Source: Heterorhizobium halophytocola
Lineage (GTDB): Bacteria; Pseudomonadota; Alphaproteobacteria; Rhizobiales; Rhizobiaceae
Direction: 5' to 3'
Length of the DNA: 64,000 bases
Assembly: GCF_017873095.1 (NCBI RefSeq)
Contig: NZ_JAGGJU010000001.1
Location: 620,001 to 684,000, forward strand
This document shows positions 51,299 through 60,229 of this stretch, piece by piece. The position numbers and the translations under genes are program-made. The notes below the pieces were generated by a model. The model was not told where the DNA came from and did not search any database. It saw nothing but the letters and a program-made list of their open reading frames with translations. Positions within the stretch are counted from its first letter, which is position 1; the number at the start of each line of letters is the position of its first letter.

Positions 51299-51559
51299 TC
51301 AGGCCGCCATTCTCGCTGCGTTGAGCGGAAGCTCCACGTCGATCTCCAGGACCGAAACATGTTCGTCGCGATCCATGGTCACCTTCACCTTGTCGGCGTC
51401 GAGTTCGACATGCTTGGCGATGACGGCGAGGATTTCCTCGCGCAGGATCGCCACGAGGTCGGACTCGACCGAAGCACGCTCATGGGCAAGCAGGACCTGA
51501 AGCCTTTCTCGCGCCATCGGCGCGGAACTCTGCTTGCGGAACCGGTCGAAAATGCTCAT
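51299..51559 (-). CDS. minE: Cell division topological specificity factor MinE
   Basis: 86 residues, full MinE length: an N-terminal membrane-targeting part [29 protein letters not shown] and the dimerisation domain [37 protein letters not shown]. MinE stimulates MinD ATPase and drives the Min oscillation. Start overlaps the minD stop by four bases. Confidence 0.97.
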   Translation of the reverse strand: MSIFDRFRKQSSAPMARERLQVLLAHERASVESDLVAILREEILAVIAKHVELDADKVKVTMDRDEHVSVLEIDVELPLNAARMAA

Positions 51560-52371
51560 GCAGCCCTCCGCGAGAACATCTTGCCGAAGAGACCACGCTT
51601 TTCCCCGGGGATCGTGACGGGAATGTCCTCGCCGGCGAGGCGCTGGGCTGCTTCGAAATAGGCCTGTGCGGGAACGCTGCGCGGATCGGCAAGCGTCACC
51701 GGTGCGCCGACATTGGATGCCTTCAGCACGTCCATGCTTTCCGGCACGATGCCGAGCAGCGGGATGGACAGGATTTCCAGAACGTCTTCGACCTTGAGCA
51801 TGTCGCCGCGCTGGGCGCGGTTGATGTCGTAGCGCGTCAGCAGCAGGTGCTTTTCGACCCGCTCGCCGCGCTCGGCCTTCAGCGTCTTGGAATCCAGCAG
51901 ACCGATGATGCGGTCGGAGTCACGCACCGAAGAGACTTCCGGATTGGTGACGATGACGGCGGTGTCGGCATGACGCATGGCAAGCGTCGCGCCGCGCTCG
52001 ATACCGGCCGGGCTGTCGCAGATGATCCAGTCGAAATAGCGCTTCAGTTCGGTGATAACCGCATCCACGCCTTCGGCCGTCAGATTGTCCTTGTCGCGCG
52101 TCTGGGAGGCCGGCAGCAGGAACAGCGTCTCGAGCCGCTTGTCGCGGATCAGCGCCTGCTGCAGCTTGGCGTCACCCTGGATGACGTTGACCAGATCGTA
52201 GACGACGCGGCGCTCGGCGCCCATCACCAGATCGAGATTGCGAAGGCCGACGTCGAAATCGACGACGGCGACACGTTCGCCTCGTTGTGCGAGAGCGGCG
52301 CCAAGAGCGGCAGTGGAGGTCGTTTTGCCAACCCCACCTTTGCCCGACGTCACGACGATTACCTTCCCCAT
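51556..52371 (-). CDS. minD: Septum site-determining ATPase MinD
   Basis: 271 residues from the ATG at 52371, which has AGGAG six bases upstream and gives the family start [18 protein letters not shown]; an ATG two codons earlier abuts the binding site. Deviant Walker A with the signature lysine (KGGVGKTT), [20 protein letters not shown], and a C-terminal amphipathic helix ([16 protein letters not shown]) that binds the membrane. Together with MinC it blocks septa away from midcell. Confidence 0.97.
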   Translation of the reverse strand: MGKVIVVTSGKGGVGKTTSTAALGAALAQRGERVAVVDFDVGLRNLDLVMGAERRVVYDLVNVIQGDAKLQQALIRDKRLETLFLLPASQTRDKDNLTAEGVDAVITELKRYFDWIICDSPAGIERGATLAMRHADTAVIVTNPEVSSVRDSDRIIGLLDSKTLKAERGERVEKHLLLTRYDINRAQRGDMLKVEDVLEILSIPLLGIVPESMDVLKASNVGAPVTLADPRSVPAQAYFEAAQRLAGEDIPVTIPGEKRGLFGKMFSRRAA

Positions 52372-52407
52372 ATTCATCTCCTGTCTAGGTCCTATCGCTC
52401 ATTGGGT

Positions 52408-53169
52408 TCACATCATTTTCTCGACCATGATCGCGTCGTTCTCGAGCCAGAGCTGAACGGGTTTCCCCCTCAGGTCCGGATCCATGTCGTCGGCCATCTT
52501 GTAGATGCCGTCGATCGCGATCAGTTCGGATTCGAATTTGCGGCAGAATATCCGCGCGTCGCTGTTGCCCACGGCACCCGCCATCGCCCGGCCACGAAGC
52601 GCGCCGTAGATATGGACGGAACCGCCGGCAATCACTTCGGCACCGGATGCGACGGATCCGATCACCGTGATATCGCCTTCGGCAAAGATCACCGATTGGC
52701 CCGAGCGCACCGGCTCGCGAATGACGAGCGATGCGGCACCCTGGCGCGTTTCGGTGGCGACCGCCGCCGGGGCGGCCGGTTCGACCTTCGCCGGCGCGGC
52801 TTCAGTCGCCTCGCCTGCCGACGCTTCGTCGGCCTGCGGGACCTCGTAGTCGGCAGCCGGTCTTCCGCCCTTCAGGGCAGGCGGCATGCCGGGCTCGACC
52901 AGCGACGGACGCCCGCCTTCGATGCCCATGATCGAGACATTGCGCTTGGCCAGTTCGGCCAGCAATTCCTTCAACTGCGGACGATCGACCTTCAGGTCGG
53001 AAACGTCCAGCACCACCGGGCGACCGAGGAAGAACCCGGCCGAACGCGCCGCCAGATCATCCAGGCGGACGAGCCAGTCGTCAAACGGCAGATCCGGCGC
53101 CAGCACGACGGCGAGGAAGGATCGTCCCTTGATTCGGATGGAGCGGTTGTCGGTTAGCACTTTGGTCAT
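52408..53169 (-). CDS. minC: Septum site-determining protein MinC
   Basis: 253 residues: N-terminal FtsZ-inhibiting domain (to about 110), an Ala/Pro/Glu-rich linker (about 113-145), and the C-terminal beta-helix VFAEGDITVIGSVASGAEVIAGGSVHIYGALRGRAMAGAVGN that dimerises and binds MinD. First gene of minCDE; a CtrA box lies 43 bases upstream. Confidence 0.96.
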   Translation of the reverse strand: MTKVLTDNRSIRIKGRSFLAVVLAPDLPFDDWLVRLDDLAARSAGFFLGRPVVLDVSDLKVDRPQLKELLAELAKRNVSIMGIEGGRPSLVEPGMPPALKGGRPAADYEVPQADEASAGEATEAAPAKVEPAAPAAVATETRQGAASLVIREPVRSGQSVIFAEGDITVIGSVASGAEVIAGGSVHIYGALRGRAMAGAVGNSDARIFCRKFESELIAIDGIYKMADDMDPDLRGKPVQLWLENDAIMVEKMM

Positions 53170-53211
53170 CTACGTTAACAAATCGTTGCCCAAGGGGTAC
53201 GTCGGCCATGG

Positions 53212-53227
53212 TTAACGATTAGTTAAC
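53212..53227. promoter_or_regulatory. CtrA binding box upstream of minC
   Basis: TTAACGATTAGTTAAC is an exact TTAA-N7-TTAAC site. A single GTTAAC occurs at 53174-53179 closer to the gene. CtrA is the master cell-cycle regulator of alphaproteobacteria and is known to act on min genes in Sinorhizobium. Confidence 0.8.
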
Positions 53228-53362
53228 ATCAAGCTTGTTCGAGGCTTGTTATTCAGAAAATGGGACCATTAAGTGGCCCGAAATTTCTCTCCAAAACTTT
53301 CGCTGTGATCGGGGCCGCAACCGCACGCTGCAGGACGCGTCGGTTACGCCGTCACAGCACAC

Positions 53363-53395
53363 AAAAAAGGGGCTGCTCCAGGGCAGGAGCAGCCC
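53363..53395 (-). terminator. Terminator of the nitrilase 2 / Rieske oxygenase operon
   Basis: Minus strand GGGCTGCTCC-N6-GGAGCAGCCCC followed by TTTTTTG, 25 bases after the reductase stop. Confidence 0.9.
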
Positions 53396-53419
53396 AGTCG
53401 GGCCGGTATGATGGGGAGA

Positions 53420-54385
53420 TCAAAGGTCGAGGACCAGCCGATCGGATTTCGCACCGGAGCAGCAGATCAGCATGGTCCGGTTCGTCGCCTTTTCACGATC
53501 CGACAGGATCTTGTCGCGATGATCGGGGACGCCCTCCAGCACGCGGGTCTCGCAGGTTCCGCAAACGCCTTCCATGCAGGAGCGCGGAACGAACACGTCG
53601 TTGGCAAGCAGCACCTGCATGATCGACAGGCCGGGCGGTATCTCGAATTCGCGGCCGCTGCGTTGCAACTGCACGGTGAAGCCCCCGGCAAGCGCCGGCG
53701 CGACGCCGGAGAAATGTTCAAGATGGATCTGCTCGTCGGGCCAGCGGTTCGTCGCCGACCGGAAGGCATCGAGCATGATCTCGGGGCCGCAGGCATAAAG
53801 CTGTGCATAAGCCGGCGCACCGGCCAGAACCGTGGGGAGGTCGAGCGGCGCACCACCGTGTTCGTCGTCGAAATGGAAGAACACCCGCCCGGGTTTGGCC
53901 GCTTCGAGCGCTTTGAGCTCGGTGACGAATGCGGCGCGCGCCCTGCTGCGCGCGGCAAAATGCAGCTGCCATTTCTTTCGCCGGGCCTCCAGCCGCTGGA
54001 TCATCGAGTAGATCGGGGTAATGCCGATGCCACCGGCAACCAGCACGCTCAGGGCGGCCTGCTCCACCAGCTTGAAATGGTTGGCCGGCGGGCGGATCTG
54101 CAGCCGGTCACCTTCTGCCAGGTTTTCGCACATGAAGGCGGATCCGCCGCGGCTCTTCGGGTCCCGGTTGACGGCGATCACATAGCGATCGCGCTCGTCA
54201 TTGCCGTTGACGAGGGAATACGAACGCCAGTCAACGCCTGGAACATTGACGGCGATGTGAGCGCCGGCGGAGGTCGGCGGCAGTTCACCGCCATGGAGCG
54301 CCCGGAACTCGAAGGCACGGATGGTGTCGGCGGCATTCCGGACGGAATGGACGACGACGTCGATCGTCTCTGGTTCGGTCATCAT
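53420..54385 (-). CDS. Oxygenase reductase (FMN/NAD + 2Fe-2S, phthalate dioxygenase reductase type)
   Basis: About 321 residues. Flavin lobe with WRSYSLVNGNDERDRYVIAV, nucleotide lobe LSVLVAGGIGITPIYSMIQRL, and a C-terminal plant-type 2Fe-2S domain with PRSCMEGVCGTCETRVLEG plus Cys in LICCSGAK. It moves electrons from NADH to the Rieske oxygenase encoded just upstream. Starts are ATG 54385 or 54382; the frame also has a TTG at 54397 without a binding site. Confidence 0.92.
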   Translation of the reverse strand: MMTEPETIDVVVHSVRNAADTIRAFEFRALHGGELPPTSAGAHIAVNVPGVDWRSYSLVNGNDERDRYVIAVNRDPKSRGGSAFMCENLAEGDRLQIRPPANHFKLVEQAALSVLVAGGIGITPIYSMIQRLEARRKKWQLHFAARSRARAAFVTELKALEAAKPGRVFFHFDDEHGGAPLDLPTVLAGAPAYAQLYACGPEIMLDAFRSATNRWPDEQIHLEHFSGVAPALAGGFTVQLQRSGREFEIPPGLSIMQVLLANDVFVPRSCMEGVCGTCETRVLEGVPDHRDKILSDREKATNRTMLICCSGAKSDRLVLDL

Positions 54386-54451
54386 GGCAGCACGCAAAGA
54401 TTGGAGATTGGATGCCGCACCCGGTCATGGGTGCGGCAGTGCGTTTTCGGA

Positions 54452-55783
54452 TTACTCCGCAGCGTCGCGGATTTTCGGCTTGTAGCCCTTGGCGATCGCC
54501 ATGCGCTCCTCGTAGCCTTCCAGCCAGTCGGTGCCATAGGGCACGATCATGTCGCCGCCGCGTGCATCACGGCAGAGTTCCGGCTCGGCGACGACACGCG
54601 GCAGGGTGCCCTCGGCGGCAAAGGCCTTGGCCGCATCCAGCAATTCCTTGCGGGTGACGATCACCATGCGGTCGGACGATGCCAGGTGCTCCATGGTCCG
54701 GTCGACGATCTTGTCCATGCTCTCCTGAATGGCCTGGTCCTGCAGCGGCACGCCGACAATGCCGGTATAGCTGCCGCCGGAGCGCTGCCATTCCCGGTCG
54801 ATGTCGTAGTCGTTACCCCAGTTCTTCGCCGAGCGAAATCGGCCCTGCCAGTCGGTGGTGCGCGGCAGGTAGTCGAGCGGACGGGCAAGACCCGGGATGA
54901 TCTCGCCGTCGGCATAGCGCATCGCCTTCTGCCGGCCTTCGGCGCGGGTCAGGTCGATGTTGAAGATCATGCAGTTCTCGTCGTCGATCGGGACCCAGGC
55001 ATTGACCGAGACATTGCTCTCCAGCCTGTTCGACGGATAGGTGACCCAGAACGGGAAGATGAAGCAGGCGAAGCGATGATGTTCCTCGCCCTCGAAGGCA
55101 TCACGCTGCGCCGAGTACATGGTTCCGAAGGGCATGACCGAGACATTGATCTTCGGCGCCTTCTCGGTGACGGTGAAGCGTTCCGGATCGTTCAAGTCGA
55201 GCCGGTCGCCATCGACGCCGCCGACATGTAGGAAGCCCAGATGCGAGGTGTCGATATCGCCTTCCAGCGCCTGCAGCCAGTTGCACTCGCGCTGGGTAAG
55301 CGCAATGTTGCGGTCGTCGCCCTGGCCCATGATCGCTTCGATATCGGGCAGTTGCGGCGGATTCTCCTGCTCCTTGCCCATGTAGATGAAGACGATGCCG
55401 GCACGCTCCTGAACCCTGTAGGCCTTGGCCTTGATGCCGGCCGGAAAGCGGGTCTTGTCGGGCAGGTTCGGCTGGTCGAGGCAATTGCCCTCGACGTCGA
55501 ACTTCCAGCCGTGATAAGCGCAGCGAATGCCGCCTTCCTCGTTGCGGCCGAAGAAGAACGAGGCGCAGCGGTGCGGACAACGGTGGTCGAGAATGCCGGC
55601 ATTGCCGTCGGAATCGCGGAACGCGATCAGCTTCTCGCCCATCAACATCAGCCGCATCGGGTCGCCGTCTGCCTTGAGCTCGGAGGAGAGGCAGGCAGGC
55701 ATCCAGAACTGGCGGATGAATTCGCCCATCAGCGTCCCGGGTCCAATGCGGGTGAGCTGTTCGTTTTCCTCTGCAGTGATCAT
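54452..55783 (-). CDS. Rieske non-heme iron oxygenase, alpha subunit (phthalate 4,5-dioxygenase/VanA type)
   Basis: 443 residues. Rieske centre Cys69-x-His71 and Cys88-x2-His91 (HRCPHRCASFFFGRNEEGGIRCAYHGWKF), mononuclear iron ligands His181 and His186 in EGDIDTSHLGFLH. This three-component-free type (alpha subunit plus one reductase) includes O- and N-demethylases and aromatic ring oxygenases. AGGGA precedes ATG 55783. In a cluster with a demethylase-like flavoenzyme and amide hydrolases it could demethylate or hydroxylate the ring of the unknown substrate. Confidence 0.92.
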   Translation of the reverse strand: MITAEENEQLTRIGPGTLMGEFIRQFWMPACLSSELKADGDPMRLMLMGEKLIAFRDSDGNAGILDHRCPHRCASFFFGRNEEGGIRCAYHGWKFDVEGNCLDQPNLPDKTRFPAGIKAKAYRVQERAGIVFIYMGKEQENPPQLPDIEAIMGQGDDRNIALTQRECNWLQALEGDIDTSHLGFLHVGGVDGDRLDLNDPERFTVTEKAPKINVSVMPFGTMYSAQRDAFEGEEHHRFACFIFPFWVTYPSNRLESNVSVNAWVPIDDENCMIFNIDLTRAEGRQKAMRYADGEIIPGLARPLDYLPRTTDWQGRFRSAKNWGNDYDIDREWQRSGGSYTGIVGVPLQDQAIQESMDKIVDRTMEHLASSDRMVIVTRKELLDAAKAFAAEGTLPRVVAEPELCRDARGGDMIVPYGTDWLEGYEERMAIAKGYKPKIRDAAE

Positions 55784-55802
55784 GGTAATATTCCCTTTTA
55801 TA

Positions 55803-56843
55803 TCAAAGTTCCTGCCGCTGGAGGACGCGGGTCTCTTCCAGATGCAAAATGGTCTTTTCGAGCAGCGAGGCCGTTTCGGAGACGGCCCCCATCGGGGTCT
55901 CTAGGAAGCCGTTGGCCGGATAGCCGCGCGCTGAAGCGTAGAACGGCGCATAGGCCTCGAAGCGATTGCGAATGATCGGATTGTGCGTGGTCGTGTCGGC
56001 CCGGCGCTCGGCGCGCAGCGCCTCGATGTCGATCATCGCGGTCACCGTTACGCTTTCTTCCGGTCCCTCGAGGATCGCCATCGTGTTGCCGCGATAGTCG
56101 ATGATCTCGGAGCGTCCGCCGACGACCGAGGGATCGCGCGAAAAGCCGATATTGCCGGCAACATTGGCCGAGACGAGATAGGTCATGTTCTCGGCGGCGC
56201 GCGCCCGCTTGGTCGCTTCCTGCATGGCGGTCTTCTTCGAATTGGTCGGATGCAGGATCACCTCGGCGCCCTGCATCATCATGATCCGGGCCACTTCCGG
56301 CACGTTGATCTCGCCGCAGGGGATCAGACAGAGGCGACCGAGCTCGGTTTCGACAACCGGAAAGATCTCGTCGAACGGCGTGTGGGCGAAATAGTCGTCC
56401 AGGAAGTCGTGCGGCGACGGGAAGGCCGCCGTGTTGATGCGCTTGTAGACGCAGACCACCTCGCCCGTGCGGTCGATCAGGAAGGAGGAGTTGAAGTAGC
56501 GCCCCGGCCAGGCCGGATCCTTCTCGAACATGTTGCCGGCAATGAAGATGCCGCGTTCGCGTGCGATCTGTTGCAGGGCGGCGGTCTGCCAGCCGGGAAT
56601 CTCGTCGCAGGCGCGCTCGATCCAGTCGGCCACCGGCATGTCGAGCGGAGGCCCCTGCATGCCGAATTCCGGAAACACCACGAGGTCGGGCTTCTGGCCG
56701 GAAAGACAGGCGCTCTCCACCATATGGCGGAAATGCGCGAGATTGGCCTCGATGACCAACCGCGCGGCAGCATTGTCCGGCGCGTCGACGGCGCGCCTGC
56801 TTTTCATCTGGATGCATGTGGCTCGCCACGGCTTGATCGTCAT
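55803..56843 (-). CDS. Nitrilase-superfamily carbon-nitrogen hydrolase 2
   Basis: 346 residues, paralogous to the enzyme at 47898-48929 over the whole length. Glu59 (VVFPEFGMQGPP) and Cys176 (IPCGEINVPEVARIMMMQGAEVILHPT) are kept; the place of the catalytic lysine is Arg135 in VYKRIN, with a Lys one residue before. AAGGGG precedes ATG 56843. First gene of the operon nitrilase, Rieske oxygenase, reductase; site c lies in the promoter. Confidence 0.9.
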   Translation of the reverse strand: MTIKPWRATCIQMKSRRAVDAPDNAAARLVIEANLAHFRHMVESACLSGQKPDLVVFPEFGMQGPPLDMPVADWIERACDEIPGWQTAALQQIARERGIFIAGNMFEKDPAWPGRYFNSSFLIDRTGEVVCVYKRINTAAFPSPHDFLDDYFAHTPFDEIFPVVETELGRLCLIPCGEINVPEVARIMMMQGAEVILHPTNSKKTAMQEATKRARAAENMTYLVSANVAGNIGFSRDPSVVGGRSEIIDYRGNTMAILEGPEESVTVTAMIDIEALRAERRADTTTHNPIIRNRFEAYAPFYASARGYPANGFLETPMGAVSETASLLEKTILHLEETRVLQRQEL

Positions 56844-56879
56844 CGGCGCATTCCCCTTGTATATTTATTGCACGCCACT

Positions 56880-56898
56880 GGTATACCACTTGATATTA
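56880..56898. promoter_or_regulatory. Regulon motif site c
   Basis: GGTATACCACTTGATATTA, 37 bases upstream of nitrilase 2; TGGTATACCA at its left end is a perfect palindrome. Second half-site degenerate. Confidence 0.55.
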
Positions 56899-57003
56899 GA
56901 CAAAACCTTCCGCTTTGCAAGAGCCCAGTTTTGTCGGCGCCACGGTTTTTCAACAGGTGGCGAGGTGAAATCCAGGATTGCAGACGCGCTCTGGGATTTA
57001 GTT

Positions 57004-57022
57004 GGAATACCAATAATATTCC
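57004..57022. promoter_or_regulatory. Regulon motif site d
   Basis: GGAATACCAATAATATTCC, about 105 bases upstream of the gntR-like gene (57127). Fits autoregulation. Region 56844-57126 holds only sites c and d. Confidence 0.55.
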
Positions 57023-57126
57023 CGCTGTGGGCCGAAGATAGACCGCTATGGTTTTTTGAGCGCTACTTCTGTATGCAGGACAAGAAAGGATGCTGAAAGA
57101 GCATCGCCAGAAGGATTGAATACAAT

Positions 57127-57810
57127 ATGTTGGCAGCAGTCGACCCACAACCCGTGTCCCCGGATGGCTCCGCCGAAGAGCCGCGCAACCTGACGCAGCA
57201 CGTCTATGAGCGGCTGATCGAGATTCTGATTCTCGGAGAATTGCGCCCGGGAGACGTGATCACCGAACGCAAGATGGCCGAGCGGCTGAACGCGTCGCGC
57301 ACCCCGGTTCGCGAAGCGCTCGGCAGGCTCGAGGCCGAAGGGCTCGTCTACAAGCAGGCGAGCCGCGGCGTCACTGTCAGCCCGTTCTCGGCGGAGAAAT
57401 TCATTGAGATTCTCAACATCCGCCAATTGCTCGAGGGAGAGGCAGCACGCCTGGCGGCCGGCAATATCGAAACAGCCGAGTTCGCCGAGATCCGCCGCCA
57501 TCAGAGCGAACTGGCAACCATGAAGGACCCCAGCCTTGCCGATATCTGGCAGGCGGACGACGTCTTGCACGGCGCGATCGCCAAGGCCTCTGGCAACGAG
57601 CTTCTCGCCAACATGATCCGCGACCTTCGCCGCCTCACGCATGTGTTTAATGCCTACCGTACCGCCGGTCGCAAGGGCTTTACCGCGCCCGACAGTGCTG
57701 CCCTGCTGAACGCACTGGAAGGCGGCGATGCCGCAGCCGCCCAGGCGGCCATGGTCGAGCATATCGCCGTGGTCAAGACAGAGATCCTCGACAAACTCGC
57801 CGGTCGATAG
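57127..57810 (+). CDS. GntR-family regulator, FadR subfamily (FCD domain)
   Basis: 227 residues. N-terminal winged helix LTQHVYERLIEILILGELRPGDVITERKMAERLNASRTPVREALGRLEAEGLVYKQASRGVTVSPFS (about 18-85), C-terminal all-helical FCD effector domain with the metal-binding histidine pattern (DVLHGAIAKASGN, HMVEHI-like end AAMVEHIAVV). It is the only regulator in the 42-64 kb cluster and the likely ligand of the eight GGNATACC motifs; its relative NanR binds GGTATA repeats in E. coli. Confidence 0.92.
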   Translation: MLAAVDPQPVSPDGSAEEPRNLTQHVYERLIEILILGELRPGDVITERKMAERLNASRTPVREALGRLEAEGLVYKQASRGVTVSPFSAEKFIEILNIRQLLEGEAARLAAGNIETAEFAEIRRHQSELATMKDPSLADIWQADDVLHGAIAKASGNELLANMIRDLRRLTHVFNAYRTAGRKGFTAPDSAALLNALEGGDAAAAQAAMVEHIAVVKTEILDKLAGR

Positions 57811-57836
57811 GCCGATAGCGGCCTCCAACTGAAAGC

Positions 57837-57868
57837 AAAGGCGCCTTCCGTGACCGGAAGGTGCCTTT
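57837..57868 (+). terminator. Terminator after the gntR-like gene
   Basis: AAAGGCGCCTTCCG-TGAC-CGGAAGGTGCCTTT (one mismatch), followed by CGATTTGCCTTT; the A-run on the 5' side lets it work for the opposite strand too, where the dihydropyrimidinase-like gene ends. Confidence 0.75.
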
Positions 57869-57897
57869 CGATTTGCCTTTAGTGTCAGGCGGAGTTT

Positions 57898-59250
57898 TCA
57901 GCCCCTGGCGACGAACCGGCCATCGCCGGGCGTGCCGGTAACCGTGGCGCCATCAAATACCTTCTTGCCGCGCAGGAAGGTGGCCGCCGGACGGGCTGCA
58001 AAGCGCTCGCCGTGATAGGGGCTCCAGCCGAGGCCATCGCGGGCTTCTTCCGCATCATAAATATAGCCGTCGAGGTCGAGCACGACGATGTCGGCGTCGA
58101 GGCCCGGCGCCAGCCGCCCCTTGGATGACAGGCCGAAGAAATCCGCCGGCCCCGCCGAAAGCGCCCTGGCGCAGGCGACCGCGGCGGCATCCTCGCCCTT
58201 GCGTGCCGCAACGTCGGAGAAGAACACCGGCAGCAGCGCCTCCAGGCCAGGCACGCCCGCTGCCGCCTCGAAGATCGAATCCTTGACCTTGCGCTCCAGC
58301 GCCCAGGCCGAGTGGTCGGACGAGACGAAGGTGCAGCCGCCCTCCTCCAGCACCGTCCATAGGGCCTCCTTGCGGTGCGGGCGGATCGGCGGATTGACCT
58401 TGATCAGCGATCCGAGCCGCGGCATGTCGACCGCCTCGTCGAAATGGAGATAGTGAACGCACATCTCCGCGGTCGCCTTCACCCCTTCGCGGCGGAAGCG
58501 TTCGACCATGGCAAAGCCGTCCGGCGTGGAGATGTGGACGATGTGGACACGGGCGCCGGACAGCCGCCCAAGTTCCAGGAAGTTGGCGGTCGCCAGAAGT
58601 TCCGCTTCCTCCGGGCGGCTGAGATTGTGAAATTCGCCGCTGGTCTTGCCGGCCGCCACGAATTCGGCCGTCAGCCGCTTGATCAGGTCCTGATCCTCGT
58701 TGTGGAGGCCGACCGGCAGGCCGGTCGGGGCAACCGTTTTCAGCAATGTCATCGCCGCACCGTTGTCGATCCGCGGAAAGCGGGTCGGATGGTTTTCGAA
58801 GGACGAGATCTTGAAGGCGCAGACACCGCCCTTCACCAGGGCCCGGATGTCGACCGGATCCGGATCGGCAAGCACGGTGCCATAAAGCGCGACATCGCAA
58901 TAGGACAGGGCGTCGATGGTCTTGGCCTTGTCGGTCAAAGTCGCAAGGTCATGCACCGGCGTCGGCTGATCATAGGGCATGTCGACCATGGTGGTGACCC
59001 CACCGGCCACCGCCGACATCGAGGTCTTCTCCACGCCCTTGAAGCCGAACTGGCTGCCGGCATGGGTCTGACCGTCGATGACGCCCGGCAGCACATAGCC
59101 CTTGCCGGCATCCACCGTCTCGACAGCATCCGGTGTGCCTCCCTGCCCGACGGCTGCGATCTTTTCGCCCGAGACCCCGACCCAACCATCCGGGATCACC
59201 CCGCCCTCAGTCGCAACCCGTCCCCTGATGACCAAATCGTAGCGCGTCAT
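57898..59250 (-). CDS. Dihydropyrimidinase/allantoinase-type cyclic amidohydrolase
   Basis: 450 residues, (beta/alpha)8 amidohydrolase. Metal-site elements: GVIDGQTHAG (Asp59, Gln61, His63, where most relatives have His at 61), carboxylated lysine candidate Lys147 in CAFKISSF, His183 in LHNEDQ, His236/His239 in VHIVHIST and Asp in SSDHSA. The family opens hydantoin, dihydropyrimidine, dihydroorotate or allantoin rings. GGAG precedes ATG 59250; the frame opens further upstream with a TTG that lies beyond motif site e. Probably the ring-opening enzyme of the cluster. Confidence 0.88.
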   Translation of the reverse strand: MTRYDLVIRGRVATEGGVIPDGWVGVSGEKIAAVGQGGTPDAVETVDAGKGYVLPGVIDGQTHAGSQFGFKGVEKTSMSAVAGGVTTMVDMPYDQPTPVHDLATLTDKAKTIDALSYCDVALYGTVLADPDPVDIRALVKGGVCAFKISSFENHPTRFPRIDNGAAMTLLKTVAPTGLPVGLHNEDQDLIKRLTAEFVAAGKTSGEFHNLSRPEEAELLATANFLELGRLSGARVHIVHISTPDGFAMVERFRREGVKATAEMCVHYLHFDEAVDMPRLGSLIKVNPPIRPHRKEALWTVLEEGGCTFVSSDHSAWALERKVKDSIFEAAAGVPGLEALLPVFFSDVAARKGEDAAAVACARALSAGPADFFGLSSKGRLAPGLDADIVVLDLDGYIYDAEEARDGLGWSPYHGERFAARPAATFLRGKKVFDGATVTGTPGDGRFVARG

Positions 59251-59333
59251 GAAAGCTCCTGCTGGCTTGTTTGAACTCCGCAAAGCCGCCCGGCAAACGA
59301 TTTTGCGGATGACATTCGTCAATGCATATTGAT

Positions 59334-59352
59334 GGTATACACTTAGTATGCC
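59334..59352. promoter_or_regulatory. Regulon motif site e
   Basis: Minus strand GGCATACTAAGTGTATACC, in the 151-base divergent region between the cyclic amidohydrolase (59250) and NIPSNAP (59402) genes; second half-site perfect. Confidence 0.6.
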
Positions 59353-59401
59353 AACATGCAAATCGTTCCTGATGCTTCAATTGCCAACCCAAGGATGACG
59401 C

Positions 59402-60016
59402 ATGATCTATGACCTGACGGTACTGTCGCTGCTGCCCAACCGGCTCGGCGCGGTCCTCCCGAAACTGTCCGCGACCTATGAAAGCCTGGCGCCGAACGGC
59501 AAGGCGCTGGGTGCCTTTGCCTGCGAATTCGGCACGCTCAACCGCTTCACGTTTCTGTCCGCCTATGACGGGCTCGACGCGCTGATGGCCGACCGCAAGA
59601 CCAAGATGGAGGCAGGCGACGCCTTCGGTATCGGCGAACACCTCGGCAGGATCGAGCAGACCGCCTACAAGCCGCTGTTCTTCGTGGATCCGATCGAGCC
59701 CGGCACATACGGACCGTTCTACGAGATCAGAACCTACACGCTGGCGCCGAACGGGCTCGATGAAACGGCCGAAGCCTGGAGCAAGGTCGTTCCGCGTCGC
59801 AACGAGATGTCGAAGCTGCTGATGGTCATGGGGTCGATCGAGAATGGCCCCCAGACCATGGTCCACATCTGGCCCTACAAGACGATCGAGGATCGGGTTT
59901 CCGCCCGTGGACAGGCCAGCAAGGAAGGCATCTGGCCCCCTCCGGGCGGTTCGGCCCACCTGACGAACCTGCAGTCGGAACTCTTCGTCGCCACCGGCTT
60001 TTCCGATCTGAAATAG
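59402..60016 (+). CDS. NIPSNAP family protein
   Basis: 204 residues made of two ferredoxin-like repeats, the second with FYEIRTYTLAPNGLDETAEAWSKVVPRR, characteristic of NIPSNAP (PF07978). The biochemical role of bacterial members is not established; they often sit in catabolic operons for cyclic or aromatic compounds. Divergent from the cyclic amidohydrolase and under the same motif. Confidence 0.85.
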   Translation: MIYDLTVLSLLPNRLGAVLPKLSATYESLAPNGKALGAFACEFGTLNRFTFLSAYDGLDALMADRKTKMEAGDAFGIGEHLGRIEQTAYKPLFFVDPIEPGTYGPFYEIRTYTLAPNGLDETAEAWSKVVPRRNEMSKLLMVMGSIENGPQTMVHIWPYKTIEDRVSARGQASKEGIWPPPGGSAHLTNLQSELFVATGFSDLK

Positions 60017-60033
60017 CCCGAGCGCCCCTGCTG

Positions 60034-60063
60034 CAGACACCCGGTCACACGGCGGGGTGTCTG
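60034..60063 (+). terminator. Hairpin after the NIPSNAP gene
   Basis: CAGACACCC and GGGTGTCTG pair around a 12-base loop 17 bases after the stop; no U-run. Confidence 0.5.
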
Positions 60064-60229
60064 CCTCACTCTCGCTTGCCATTTCTGGCAAGGCAGGCGC
60101 AGATCCTTCGGACCGCCGTCGGCCGCGCCCGACACCGGCGGACGCATCGCGTTCCTGCCGCGCAAGGCAAGCGGGAGGGATGGCGTGCAGGACGTTATCC
60201 CCACCCAGTTTGTCGAAAACGGTTTCGCC

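Noticed and set aside
53174..53179. Second CtrA half-site GTTAAC next to minC
   Set aside because: A single half-site is too short to call; only the full TTAA-N7-TTAAC site is reported.
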